From CAZXFH01 sp964640055 (GTDB lineage Bacteria; Fidelibacterota; UBA2242; JAFGTP01), in assembly GCA_964640055.1 (NCBI GenBank), contig CAZXFH010000012.1, positions 1 through 64,000 of the forward strand: DNA of 64,000 bases. The letters are read 5' to 3'. A model generated the notes under the pieces. That model was given only the letters and a program-made list of their open reading frames with translations, ran no database searches and was not told where the DNA came from. The position numbers and the translations under genes were made by a program. This document shows, in pieces, positions 1 to 8,608 of the stretch. Numbering within the stretch: the stretch's first letter is position 1; each line of letters begins with the position of its first letter.

Positions 1-2
1 AC

Positions 3-164
3 TGTAAAAAGATCCGCAATGATAAGGGCTACTATGAACATCTGGAGCAATACATTGCCGAGCATTCCGATGCGGTTTTTTCCCACGGACTCTGTCTGGA
101 GTGTTTGCAAAAATATTACCCGGAATACAGCAAGCGTGTGATGGAAAAGAAGCCAGGCCCGTAA
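3..164 (+). CDS. C-terminal end of a sensor kinase or response regulator (partial)
   Basis: The reading frame enters from the left edge and stops at TAA 162-164, leaving 53 residues. It begins CKKIRNDKGYYEHLEQYI and ends with an FSHGLCLECLQKYYPE-type segment. This Cys-Lys-Lys-Ile ... Ser-His-Gly-x-Cys-x-x-Cys pattern is a short tail often found at the C terminus of PAS-domain sensor proteins, histidine kinases and response regulators, where its job is not well defined. The catalytic or receiver part lies outside the window, so the parent type cannot be decided. The tail looks intact. Confidence 0.7.
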   Translation, partial: CKKIRNDKGYYEHLEQYIAEHSDAVFSHGLCLECLQKYYPEYSKRVMEKKPGP

Positions 165-227
165 GAACCGTCAGGTTTACAATTCAATGCAACCGCTGAT
201 CATGCCCGGCTGCACGGTGGAAAGATT

Positions 228-833
228 ATGAAAGTCATCAACCTATCCCAATCCAGTTCAATCTACACCGCCAATGTCTATTTCATCCTGGGGGATTACA
301 ATACACTGGCCGATGTCAACACACTCATTGACGTGGGCCGGGATCCGGTTATCATCCGGAAAATATTTCAAACAGACTCCGGGGTGGGCAAGCACAGGGT
401 TCAGCAAGTCATCCTGACCCATAATCACTACGATCACACCAGTCTGCTGCCGCTGATCAAACAAAAATTCAATCCCCGCGTGTATGCTTTTTCCGCCAAT
501 ATAAAAGGGGTGGACCGGTTGCTTCAAGATGGTGACCGGGTGCAAATTGGGGATCGCATGGCAGAAGTGATCCATACTCCCGGCCATACCACCGATTCAA
601 TTTGCTTATATTGCCCGGCGGAAGCGGCTCTGTTTACCGGGGATACCCATCTTTTTCTTGAGGCGCCCCCGGCAAACTATTCCGCCGCTTTTATTACGGC
701 CTTGCGCCGGCTCGCGGGGTATAAAATTGATATCCTCTATGGCGGTCATGGTGTTTCCCGGAAGGGAGATTACGGAGCGAAAATCAGAGCGGCTTTAAAT
801 CATATCAGGCGAGAAAATAAGCGGGATGCTTGA
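228..833 (+). CDS. MBL-fold metallo-hydrolase
   Basis: A 201-residue metallo-beta-lactamase-fold protein. The metal-binding signature THNHYDH is at about residues 64-70, the second histidine in HTPGHT at about 117-122, the bridging aspartate in FTGDTH at about 137-142 and the last histidine in LYGGHG near 174. All ligands needed for a binuclear site are present. The compact size matches small glyoxalase II-like or general MBL hydrolases; the substrate cannot be read from sequence. There is no signal peptide, so it is cytoplasmic. ATG 228 is preceded by a GGAAAG site. It lies 63 bp after the sensor tail and converges on the arsR-type gene. Confidence 0.85.
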   Translation: MKVINLSQSSSIYTANVYFILGDYNTLADVNTLIDVGRDPVIIRKIFQTDSGVGKHRVQQVILTHNHYDHTSLLPLIKQKFNPRVYAFSANIKGVDRLLQDGDRVQIGDRMAEVIHTPGHTTDSICLYCPAEAALFTGDTHLFLEAPPANYSAAFITALRRLAGYKIDILYGGHGVSRKGDYGAKIRAALNHIRRENKRDA

Positions 834-928
834 ACCGATGGTATTATGAACCCGCCAGCGGGCTCACCCCAATAAGATTATAGAAAAATGAAACAGCTGG
901 CCGAAGAGCGCACCACCAGTCCGCGTGC

Positions 929-1255
929 TTACTTTAAAAAAGTTTCTTCCAGGAAATCAATCAGCCGGGCGATTTTCTCATCCTTTAAGCGATAATAGAT
1001 CTTTTTCTTTTCCCGGCGCTTGCGCAGCAGCTTCATTTGAGTCAGCATTTGTAACTGTTGCGACACATTGGAGATCTTACCGGCCTGGATGATCTCCACG
1101 ATCTCGGAAACGCAATATTCACCTTGTTTGAGCAGACACAGCACCCGGAAGCGAATTTTATTGGAGAGCAGATTGAGCAGGACCAGTAATTTTTTATAAT
1201 CCCTGTTCCGGGCCCGGAAGTCTTTTTTGACCGCTTTAATTTGTTTTAAGTCCAT
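929..1255 (-). CDS. ArsR-family winged-helix transcriptional regulator
   Basis: A 108-residue small repressor. A basic N-terminal segment (about residues 1-20) precedes a winged HTH: LLSNKIRFRVLCLL, then YCVSEIVEII, the recognition helix in SNVSQQLQMLTQMKLL, and a basic wing RKRREKKKIYYRL. This order is typical of ArsR/SmtB proteins, which leave DNA on binding metal, persulfide or other effectors. Two cysteines (in VLCLL and EYCVSE) could sense metal or sulfur, but the classic ELCVCDL metal motif is not complete, so the effector is unknown. A clear AGAAAGGA ribosome site precedes the ATG. The AT-rich 200 bp upstream, shared with no other start, probably holds its promoter. The MBL gene converges on it. 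Confidence 0.85.
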   Translation of the reverse strand: MDLKQIKAVKKDFRARNRDYKKLLVLLNLLSNKIRFRVLCLLKQGEYCVSEIVEIIQAGKISNVSQQLQMLTQMKLLRKRREKKKIYYRLKDEKIARLIDFLEETFLK

Positions 1256-1455
1256 TTTAAATCCTTTCTGTAAAATAGTTTTTAGACATGCTTTTAAAAA
1301 ACGACCGCAGATTTATTATCTTTACAAAAATATATAAAATAAATCTTAAAAACACAAAAGATGTTCCGGCCTGCCGACGTCAAGACAAAAAGAACATACT
1401 CATAAATCAGATAGATAAATGTTATCTCAAGGTTAATATGATATAAGTTGTTTGT

Positions 1456-2583
1456 TCAGGCCGGTATATACCGGGCGGTGGTCCGTGGGGTTACCGCCTG
1501 GGCATATTGGCTTTTCAGGCGCCTGATCAATTCGGCCACAGAGATGATTTCGTTGATTTTATAGGCATTGGCGCCGGCAAAAGTGTATCCTTCCCGCAGG
1601 AACCCCTGCTGGGCTTTGGTCAGGGCCTTAGCAATACAATAGGGTGCGTGGCGAAAATCACAGGTTTTAAGACACTTCCAGGGACACTGAAAGGGTTTGC
1701 GCCCCCCATGGGCCACCTCATCGAGAAAAGTATTGCGAATGGCGCGACCGGGGAGGCCTACCGGGCTGTCGATAATCGTCAGGTCTTCTGCCTGACAATT
1801 CAGATAGGCGGCTTTAAAGGCCGCCGAGGCATCACACTCATGGGTCGCCACAAAACGGGTCGCCATCTGCACACCGGCCGCCCCCATTTGCAAAAATTTA
1901 TATATATCACGGCCGCTATAAATTCCTCCGGCAGCGATGACCGGAATGTTTTTACCGGTGGTGTGTTCGAATTTTTGAATTTCAGTCAAGACTTCCGGCA
2001 CCAGTTTTTCAAGCCGGTAGTGCTGGTCGGTAAGCTGAGCCTTTTTAAAGCCCAGATGGCCTCCGGCCAGGGGTCCCTCGACGACCACAGCATCCGGAAC
2101 ATGTTTGAATTTTTGCCACCAGTACTTAAAAATCAGCCGGGCGGCTTTGGCCGAAGAGACAATGACCGCCATTTTAGTAGCGGAGCAGCGGATTTTTTCC
2201 ATGGCTAGGGTTTTGGGAAATTTAAGGGGTAATCCGGCGCCCATAAAGACAATATCAACCTTTTCATCAAAGGCTATTTGGATATGCTCATTAAAATCAG
2301 AGATGGCCACCATGATATTCACGCCGACCACACCGTCGGTGAGACTTTTTGCTCTGCGGATTTCCCGTTTTAGAGCCCGCTGGTTGGCGGCCCGGTAATT
2401 GGTTTTAAAATCGGCTTCCAAGAATCCGATCCCAACGGAAGAAATAACGCCTAATCCGCCGGCTTTGGCCACAGCCGTTGCTAAACCGGACAGGGATATG
2501 CCAACGCCCATGCCGCCCTGGATAATAGGAGTTTCAACTCGTAAACCATTAATATCCAACGGGGGTAGTGTCGTAGACCTCAA
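1456..2583 (-). CDS. Nitronate monooxygenase / FabK-like NAD(P)H-dependent flavin oxidoreductase
   Basis: A 375-residue TIM-barrel FMN enzyme of the 2-nitropropane dioxygenase / FabK family. Residues 13-55 hold the N-terminal TPIIQGGMGVGIS and AGGLGVIS strands; VVVEGPLAGGHLGF (about 166-179) carries the family His; IPVIAAGGIYSGRDI (about 214-228) and GAAGVQMATRF (about 234-244) form the phosphate-binding part. An unusual Cys-rich end (CPWKCLKTCDF...YC) follows at about 300-320. The family includes nitronate-detoxifying enzymes and enoyl-ACP reductase II; sequence alone does not separate them. The start is TTG at 2581-2583 with AAGGAG eight bases upstream. It is cytoplasmic and stands alone. 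Confidence 0.82.
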   Translation of the reverse strand: MRSTTLPPLDINGLRVETPIIQGGMGVGISLSGLATAVAKAGGLGVISSVGIGFLEADFKTNYRAANQRALKREIRRAKSLTDGVVGVNIMVAISDFNEHIQIAFDEKVDIVFMGAGLPLKFPKTLAMEKIRCSATKMAVIVSSAKAARLIFKYWWQKFKHVPDAVVVEGPLAGGHLGFKKAQLTDQHYRLEKLVPEVLTEIQKFEHTTGKNIPVIAAGGIYSGRDIYKFLQMGAAGVQMATRFVATHECDASAAFKAAYLNCQAEDLTIIDSPVGLPGRAIRNTFLDEVAHGGRKPFQCPWKCLKTCDFRHAPYCIAKALTKAQQGFLREGYTFAGANAYKINEIISVAELIRRLKSQYAQAVTPRTTARYIPA

Positions 2584-2893
2584 AACTCAATCTCCTTCAT
2601 TTGAATGGACTGCATTTAAGTCCTTTCTCTATATTTCTTCCTATAATACAAAATAATAGGCAACCATATTGTAAAAGTAGTGTAAAACCGCAGAATCGAC
2701 ACGGGCACATTCTAAATTAAAGAGGGAAGGATGAAAAAAACACCGTTGATTCTAAGGAAGCCGGTCTGCGAGAGAGAAGCGGCCGAGCTGGCCGGTCCGT
2801 TTAGCGCAAGGTACTGCTAAGGAGTCTGATGCATGCAAATGACTCTCCGGCTACGCCAGCTTTGCCGAATTTATTTCATTGTCTGCTGCCGTG
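2584..2893. other. Intergenic region, no convincing gene
   Basis: A 310-bp stretch between the flavoprotein start and the lipoprotein stop. It must hold the promoter of the minus-strand flavoprotein gene (ribosome site AAGGAG at 2589-2595). A 29-codon plus-strand ORF (2731-2820) follows a purine-rich run but has poor spacing and no recognisable product. I see no strong hairpin or RNA gene. Confidence 0.4.
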
Positions 2894-5089
2894 CTATCTA
2901 ACCCGGACAGCACCAGCATCATTATCTATAAAGGTATTGTTCGACTCATAATCATGGGTGCCGTTGGCATCATCATAACTTAAACCATAACTGGAACTGT
3001 ATTGGATGGTATTATTCTCAATGGTCGGTGTGTTGGTGTCCAGCCAGATAATCGCGCTGTTATCACCGTCCCCGCCGCCGTATTCCAACACACAATTGAT
3101 CAGTTGACAATTGGCGTCGGCGGCATCTGATCGAAATTCAATATAATCCCAGTATCCTTTTTGCTGAACAACTCCGGAAAAGGTAATCGTTGCTGAGGTT
3201 CCATCAGCGATCAAACCGCCGCCATTGCGAACGGTAATGTCCGCACCGGAATCCATCTCGATTAACGTGCCGGCCTCAATCGTCAAAGTGGCGTTATCCT
3301 GAACATAGTTCCAGCTGGTCACCCGATAGGGCACGTCCTGACTAAGCCAGGTGGCATCACTGCTTAAGTAGGCCGCGCCTTCAATTAAAATGAAGTCATG
3401 GGTGTTGCCGGTATAGGTACCGCTGCCGATATAACCAGCACTTTCAAAGGCGCCATAAACTGGTGATTTATCATTGCCGGTGATGGTATTGCCGGTAAAC
3501 TCCGGACCCGCTTCATCATCGATCTTTACACCATGCGAACCACTGTAGCGAAGGGTCGAATTTTTAATAATGCCCTTATTTTCAACAATGACAATCGCGC
3601 TGTTATCACCGTATCCGCCGCCATATTCCAACACACAATTGATCAGTTTACAATTGGCGTCGGCGGCATCTGATCGAAATTCAATATAATCCCAGTAGCC
3701 GTTTTGTTGAAGTGCTGCGGTAATGGTTATCTGTTCTGTGCTACCATCGGCAATCAGGCCACCGCCGTTCCGTACCGTGATATCAGCCCCACCGTCCATT
3801 TGCAACGTGACACCGGACGACAGGGTGAGGGTTGCATTTTCCTGGATATAATTCCAGCTGTCAAGCCGATAAGGGACATCATGCTTTAACCAGGTGGCAT
3901 CCTTTTCCAGATATTCGGCACCATTTAAATAAATGAAATCATGCGTATTACCACTGTAAGTACCAGCGCCAATGAATCCGGCATTGGTAAAATACCCCTC
4001 AATGGGTGCTAAGGCGTTGGACGTAACCGTGTTCCCGGCTAATTGTGGTTCAGCGCCGTCTTCAATTTTAATGCCGTTGGAACCACTATGACGAAAAATT
4101 GAATTGGTTATCTCAGGCTGGCCTTCAATATACATCATGGCGCCATCTTCACTGTAGCCACCGCCATATTCAACCACGCAATTGATTAATTGACAATCTG
4201 TGAAATTGGCATCGTCGCGAATTTCCAGATAGTCCCAGTAGCCGGGCTGCTGGATAGTTCCGGTAAAGGTAATGGCGTCACTGCTGCCGTCGGCGATCAA
4301 TCCGCCGCCCAAACGCACTGTAATGTCAGCCCCCTGGGCCAGTTGAATGGTCGCTCCCGGTTCAATAGTGACGGTTTTTTCTTCAATATTCAACCAGCTT
4401 GTGACCAAATGTACCTGGTCGGCTTTCCAGGTCATGGTCTTTTTTAAATAACCGGAATGTGTGTTTTGAATATTGTTACCCGCAATGTTAGCAAAGGAGT
4501 TATTGGTCAGGCTGGGATCGGCTTCATCATTAATGAGAATACCATGCGCCCCGCTATTGCGGATAGCCGAATTCTGAATAGTGGGAGCGCTGCCGTTGAT
4601 GATCAGAATGGCGCTGTTTTCATTCTCACCCCCACCGTATTCGAATACACAATTAGTAAACTGACATTGGCCACTGTTAGCACCGGATTCAAAATCAATA
4701 TAATTCCAGAATCCGCTTTGTTTGGTTTGGCCGGTAAAGGTGATCGTATCATTGCTGCCATCGGCAATGATGCCACCACCGCTGCTCACCTGGATATATG
4801 CTTCAGCTGTAAACGCTACCACAGCTCCGGCTTCAATGGTCACCGTAGCACTTTCAATATTTAACCAGCCGTCAATCACATGCCGTTTGCTTTTGCTCCA
4901 TGTTTCATTGGCGCTGACCGTGGATTGATGATAAACGACATTCTCGTCACCATTGTCATCCCCGTCAACCGCTTCACTATTGATCAAATCCTCACAACCC
5001 AGCAGGGCGATGATCAAAACACCAAGCAGCAATATTGCCAAAAACCGAATCTTGAATACTTGATTAAATATTCTGTTAATATGATGCAT
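2894..5089 (-). CDS. Lipoprotein with four tandem right-handed beta-helix units
   Basis: A 731-residue predicted surface lipoprotein. The start at 5087-5089 is chosen over an upstream ATG at 5125 because a perfect AAGGAGG lies eight bases before it and it directly precedes the signal peptide. The signal peptide ends in a lipobox (IIALLGC), so a lipidated Cys is expected at about residue 32. After a short acidic linker (DGDDNGDEN) come four units of about 170 residues, each with a TW(L) opening, a W(L/N)(Y/N)I strand, GGG(L/I)IADG, NC(V)xEYGGG and NTHDF or equivalent turns. Such repeats resemble pectate-lyase-like parallel beta-helices. No catalytic site is recognisable, and an adhesive or carbohydrate-contacting role is only a guess. 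Units 3 and 4 are nearly identical. Confidence 0.75.
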   Translation of the reverse strand: MHHINRIFNQVFKIRFLAILLLGVLIIALLGCEDLINSEAVDGDDNGDENVVYHQSTVSANETWSKSKRHVIDGWLNIESATVTIEAGAVVAFTAEAYIQVSSGGGIIADGSNDTITFTGQTKQSGFWNYIDFESGANSGQCQFTNCVFEYGGGENENSAILIINGSAPTIQNSAIRNSGAHGILINDEADPSLTNNSFANIAGNNIQNTHSGYLKKTMTWKADQVHLVTSWLNIEEKTVTIEPGATIQLAQGADITVRLGGGLIADGSSDAITFTGTIQQPGYWDYLEIRDDANFTDCQLINCVVEYGGGYSEDGAMMYIEGQPEITNSIFRHSGSNGIKIEDGAEPQLAGNTVTSNALAPIEGYFTNAGFIGAGTYSGNTHDFIYLNGAEYLEKDATWLKHDVPYRLDSWNYIQENATLTLSSGVTLQMDGGADITVRNGGGLIADGSTEQITITAALQQNGYWDYIEFRSDAADANCKLINCVLEYGGGYGDNSAIVIVENKGIIKNSTLRYSGSHGVKIDDEAGPEFTGNTITGNDKSPVYGAFESAGYIGSGTYTGNTHDFILIEGAAYLSSDATWLSQDVPYRVTSWNYVQDNATLTIEAGTLIEMDSGADITVRNGGGLIADGTSATITFSGVVQQKGYWDYIEFRSDAADANCQLINCVLEYGGGDGDNSAIIWLDTNTPTIENNTIQYSSSYGLSYDDANGTHDYESNNTFIDNDAGAVRVR
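3051..3154. repeat. Internal gene repeat, copy in unit 4
   Basis: This 104-bp segment matches 3594-3697 with about four mismatches (offset 543 bp). It encodes the strand through NC(V)LEYGGG in the fourth beta-helix unit. Near-identity at DNA level, including third codon positions, indicates recent duplication or gene conversion inside the gene. Confidence 0.8.
3594..3697. repeat. Internal gene repeat, copy in unit 3
   Basis: Partner of 3051-3154, in the third beta-helix unit. The surrounding units are clearly less similar at DNA level, so this core is the most homogenised part of the repeat. Confidence 0.8.
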
Positions 5090-5097
5090 AGTAAAAT

Positions 5098-5104
5098 CCT
5101 CCTT
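5098..5104 (-). promoter_or_regulatory. Shine-Dalgarno site that decides the start of the beta-helix lipoprotein
   Basis: Minus-strand AAGGAGG, eight bases before ATG 5087-5089. It lies inside the longer version of the reading frame, and favours the shorter protein whose signal peptide begins near its N terminus. Confidence 0.7.
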
Positions 5105-5125
5105 AAAAATAACTCGTTTATACAT

Positions 5126-5502
5126 TTATTCTCTCCTGATAGAAAAATCCTTTTCTCAGCCCCTAGCTGCAGGACCATGACTAATTACAAAGTCATTGTC
5201 AGCTTGGCGTATATTAAGAATAACATCATTAAAAATCAACATATGCTGATTTCCTCTGTTACAAACATTTCACCTTCCGGGCTCTATTTCACGTATTCCA
5301 TTATATTTATATCCCGATTCCCAATTTCCGGTAAACTCGAATCCAGGCTGTTACAAACCGAATTCTATCCGAAGTTCATTAATTTACACCTATTGACAAT
5401 TTGGGGTACAACTGTTTAAATCAATCAGAAAATTAATGTGGATTTATTATATTTAGCTGTGTTGTTTTAGAAGGAGAATTGATCATTTCACAGGAAGGCA
5501 AA
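5126..5502. other. Divergent intergenic region
   Basis: About 375 bp between the divergent lipoprotein and M14 peptidase genes. It holds the minus-strand leader (a second purine-rich site AGGAGAG lies before the upstream ATG at 5125) and, at the other end, the plus-strand promoter listed separately. No RNA gene or additional ORF is convincing. Confidence 0.45.
5393..5421 (+). promoter_or_regulatory. Predicted sigma-70-type promoter of the M14 peptidase gene
   Basis: TTGACA at 5393-5398, a 17-base spacer, and TTAAAT at 5416-5421 (four of six bases of the -10 consensus). It lies about 80 bp before the chosen start. No direct evidence of use. Confidence 0.45.
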
Positions 5503-7281
5503 ATGAAAAAATTCAACATCCTTTTGGCAATCATTTTTTATGGGTTGTCCATTGCGCTGGGTGCGGACCGCCAGCCAGTTACGTTCCATTTACCCTTTTT
5601 AGCAGCGGAGTACGACAGTCTGCGCTACTGTGATGTTCCCTTACCCACTTTGAAGATCACCCATGTGGATTCCATGCTAAGGGATTTGCAACGGGAATTC
5701 TCATCCACCTTCTCTTTTAAGGAAATCGGGCGCTCGGTGGAAAACCGTCCTGTTTTTCTGGCCCGGCTGGGACAGGGGCCGATTAAAGTGCTGCTCTGGA
5801 GTCAGATGCATGGCGACGAACCCACGGCTACGGCAGCCTTGCTGGATATCTTTCACTATCTGCTGAAAAAGCTGTCGACTCCTCTGGTCCGCCCAATTCT
5901 GGACAGCCTCACTATTTTAGCGGTTCCTATGCTTAATCCTGACGGAGCGGCCCGTTTCGAACGGCGCAATGCCCAGGGGCTGGATGTGAACCGGGATGCC
6001 CGGGAGCGGCAGAGCCCGGGAGGACAGCTGCTTTATCAGTTGCAGCAGCAATATCAACCTGATTTCGGGTTCAATCTGCACGACCAGCGCGGCCGGCGAA
6101 CGGTGGGGAATACCAATAAACAGGTAGCCATCGCCTTGATGGCTCCGCCCTATGATGCCACGGACAATGATAATCCGGTCCGTCTGCGGGCTAAAAAAAT
6201 CGTGGCGGTCATTTATGACGCCATGGGCCCCTATCTCTATGGGCATATTGCCAAATACGATGCCGATTACATGCCGCGCGCTTTTGGCGATGCCATGCAG
6301 CACTGGGGGGTCAGCACGATTTTACTAGAATCGGGTGGCTGGCCTACCAACCGGCATGATTTTTTACAGAAAATGAATTTTATCGCCATCACCAGCGCTT
6401 TGCACGCCATAGCCACTGGTGCATATCAAGCTGCCAATCCGGCTATCTACGACCGCATCCCGGAAAATGATAAAGATCTGTACGATCTCATTATCCGGGA
6501 CGTGACTTTAATTGACGGAACCGGTATTCCGTCTTTTCGCACCGATATCGCCATCAATTACAGCTTTGAAAATAAACAGGATCCCCATAGCGAAAAGGTC
6601 GGGCGCATTGCTGAACTGGGGGATCTGGATTACTTTGCCGCCAAAGATACGCTGATCGGCAGTGAGCTGTTTATAACGCCCGGCCTGGTAGGCGTACTTC
6701 CGGAAGCCGGTCTTTCTCCACCGGAAAGCCTGGATCAGATGCGCCGCATGTTGCAGACCGGCTTTACCACTTTTTTACTGCCGGTCAACCCCGCACAGAA
6801 AACGCAAATTGAAGCGCTCCGCCGGGCCTTAGCTGCAAACCGCTTTGTCGGCAATGTGGGCGGAATCTTGTATCTGGAGAATGAATTGGTCACCCAAACC
6901 GATTCCTTGCAGATATTACAGGCCTTGCAGGCTGGCTTTCTGGGGTTAGGAGCCCGGGATAGTACTCGGGGGGCTTTACAGTTGGCCCGGTGGGTCAACA
7001 AACCGGCTGGCGCGCTCTCCACCGCCCGTCAAAAAACCTTGTTCGGAACCCTGGATCCAGATCGCATCCACACCTTAAGCGCGGCCCGCACCGCCCGGTG
7101 GCAAATACCGCAACGGGGTCGCCTGCGGATCGGTCAGATCGCTGATCTGGTACTTTTTTCCAAATCACCCCTGCTGAAACCCCGGGTGCATACCGTCTTT
7201 ATTAAGGGGCATGCCGTATTTCGTGATGGTGAATGGCTGTCACCTGCGGTGGAGGGTGAAATCTGGCTGCCGGCTGAATGA
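5503..7281 (+). CDS. Exported M14 zinc carboxypeptidase fused to a degenerate amidohydrolase-like domain
   Basis: A 592-residue exported protein. ATG 5503 is preferred to TTG 5479 because it directly precedes the signal peptide (MKKFNILLAIIF...ALG) and has GGAAGG upstream. Residues 40-310 form an M14 carboxypeptidase domain with zinc ligands H103 and E106 in MHGDEP, the NPDGA...DVNRD substrate region, third ligand H193 in FNLHDQRG, and catalytic E276 in LLESGG: the site is complete. From about residue 325 the sequence changes to the layout of an amidohydrolase: LIIRDVTLIDGTG near the start, TPGLV, and a C-terminal RLRIGQIADLVLF...VFIKG segment. The metal-binding HxH that normally follows TPGLV is absent (it reads TPGLVGVLPEAG), so this half is probably not catalytic. 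The likely role is periplasmic or surface peptide trimming. Confidence 0.85.
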   Translation: MKKFNILLAIIFYGLSIALGADRQPVTFHLPFLAAEYDSLRYCDVPLPTLKITHVDSMLRDLQREFSSTFSFKEIGRSVENRPVFLARLGQGPIKVLLWSQMHGDEPTATAALLDIFHYLLKKLSTPLVRPILDSLTILAVPMLNPDGAARFERRNAQGLDVNRDARERQSPGGQLLYQLQQQYQPDFGFNLHDQRGRRTVGNTNKQVAIALMAPPYDATDNDNPVRLRAKKIVAVIYDAMGPYLYGHIAKYDADYMPRAFGDAMQHWGVSTILLESGGWPTNRHDFLQKMNFIAITSALHAIATGAYQAANPAIYDRIPENDKDLYDLIIRDVTLIDGTGIPSFRTDIAINYSFENKQDPHSEKVGRIAELGDLDYFAAKDTLIGSELFITPGLVGVLPEAGLSPPESLDQMRRMLQTGFTTFLLPVNPAQKTQIEALRRALAANRFVGNVGGILYLENELVTQTDSLQILQALQAGFLGLGARDSTRGALQLARWVNKPAGALSTARQKTLFGTLDPDRIHTLSAARTARWQIPQRGRLRIGQIADLVLFSKSPLLKPRVHTVFIKGHAVFRDGEWLSPAVEGEIWLPAE

Positions 7282-7514
7282 TCGTTTGGTAATCCGGGTT
7301 TAAACAGCGCTTAACCGGAGCGTTCAACATTAAATATTTTAATGGCTAACGTGCTGCTCTAAAATAGTATCTCATACTTGCGTTAATATATTGATAAAAT
7401 GTTTTTTAGCCTATATATTACAAGGCTGAAATAGAGTAGTTTAGTATTAATCTCAATGTTAAGATATTAATTTTAAAATAGTAAAGATGAAATCGGTAAA
7501 AAAGAGGAGCAAAA

Positions 7515-8525
7515 ATGACTACTAAAATTGCTATTAATGGATTCGGCCGTATCGGTCGCGCTTTTATCAGAGCCTATAAGGCCCTGGATAAAGATTTTGA
7601 GGTTGTGGCCATCAATGACCTGACTGATGCCAAAACCCTGGCCGCCCTTTTAAAACATGATTCAGTCCATCGGGCTTTTCCGGGCACAGTGGTTGCCAAA
7701 GACAAAGCCATTGTTGTAGACGGAAAGGAAATCCCGGTGTTTGCGGAAAAAGATCCCGCTAATCTGCCCTGGAAAGATCTGGGTGTGGATGTAGTCATTG
7801 AGGCCACGGGTGTTTTCCGGCATCGTGAAAAGATCCAGTCCCATTTGGATGCCGGCGCTAAAAAGGTTGTACTGACTGTACCGGCCAAAGACCAGATTGA
7901 CGCGACCCTGGTGCTGGGGGTTAATGATGAAGAACTCTCTGCCGAGGATAAGATCGTCTCCAATGCCTCCTGTACCACCAATTGTGCAGCGCCAATGGCC
8001 AAAGTCATGCATGACAATTTCGGTATCAAACAGGGTTTTCTGCTGACCATTCATGCCTATACCATGGACCAGAATCTGCTGGATGCCCCGCATAAAAAGG
8101 ATCTGCGCCGGGCACGGGCAGCAGCCGTCTCTACCATCCCAACCACCACCGGTGCCGCTAAAGCCATCGGCAAGGTGATTCCTGACTTGAAAGGTAAAAT
8201 GGACGGTGTGGCCTATCGGGTACCGACTCCGGACGGCTCTCTGACGGAACTGATACTGGAACTGGAGAAAGATGCTAGCGTAGAGCAAATCAATAAGGCC
8301 ATGCAAACTGCCGCTGAAGGCCCCATGCAAGGACTGATGCATTACTCTGAAGACGAGTTGGTTTCCAGCGATGTGATCGGGGAGCCTTATTCAGTGACCT
8401 TTGATTCCCTGATGACCAAGGTACTCCCCTCCGGAATGGTCAAGGTTTCCGGCTGGTATGACAATGAATATGGCTATACCTGTCGCGTAGTTGACCTGGT
8501 CCAGCGCATTGTTGACCTAATGTAG
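7515..8525 (+). CDS. gap: Type I glyceraldehyde-3-phosphate dehydrogenase
   Basis: A 336-residue glycolytic enzyme converting glyceraldehyde 3-phosphate, NAD+ and phosphate to 1,3-bisphosphoglycerate. The NAD fold starts with INGFGRIGR (residues 7-15); NDLTD at 34-38 fits NAD rather than NADP preference. Catalytic C153 sits in SNASCTTNCAAP and its partner H180 in LLTIHAY. The C terminus has the usual WYDNEYGY. Length is normal. AGAGGAG lies just before the ATG. About 230 bp of AT-rich sequence upstream probably carries its own promoter, and a strong hairpin follows, so it is likely expressed separately at a high level. Confidence 0.97.
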   Translation: MTTKIAINGFGRIGRAFIRAYKALDKDFEVVAINDLTDAKTLAALLKHDSVHRAFPGTVVAKDKAIVVDGKEIPVFAEKDPANLPWKDLGVDVVIEATGVFRHREKIQSHLDAGAKKVVLTVPAKDQIDATLVLGVNDEELSAEDKIVSNASCTTNCAAPMAKVMHDNFGIKQGFLLTIHAYTMDQNLLDAPHKKDLRRARAAAVSTIPTTTGAAKAIGKVIPDLKGKMDGVAYRVPTPDGSLTELILELEKDASVEQINKAMQTAAEGPMQGLMHYSEDELVSSDVIGEPYSVTFDSLMTKVLPSGMVKVSGWYDNEYGYTCRVVDLVQRIVDLM

Positions 8526-8540
8526 TTCAGACATTGACAG

Positions 8541-8570
8541 CCAGGCACAAGTGTGATCACTTGTGCCTGG
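8541..8570 (+). terminator. Strong hairpin after gap
   Basis: A perfect 12-bp stem, CCAGGCACAAGT paired with ACTTGTGCCTGG, around a six-base loop, 15 bases after the gap stop. The downstream run is only moderately T-rich (GCTATCTTTA), so it may terminate imperfectly or protect the mRNA 3' end. It separates gap from the glycogen genes. Confidence 0.6.
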
Positions 8571-8608
8571 GCTATCTTTACGCCTATGCTAAATGAAAAA
8601 GGAGAGTT

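Noticed and set aside
851..862. Hairpin CCCGC-CA-GCGGG between convergent genes
   Set aside because: A two-base loop is too tight and there is no T-run; not called a terminator.
2731..2820. A 29-codon plus-strand ORF after a purine-rich run
   Set aside because: Ribosome-site spacing is poor, the peptide has no recognisable feature, and length is within chance.
7406..7428. AGCCT...AGGCT stem upstream of gap
   Set aside because: Five base pairs in an AT-rich leader; too weak for a riboswitch or terminator call.
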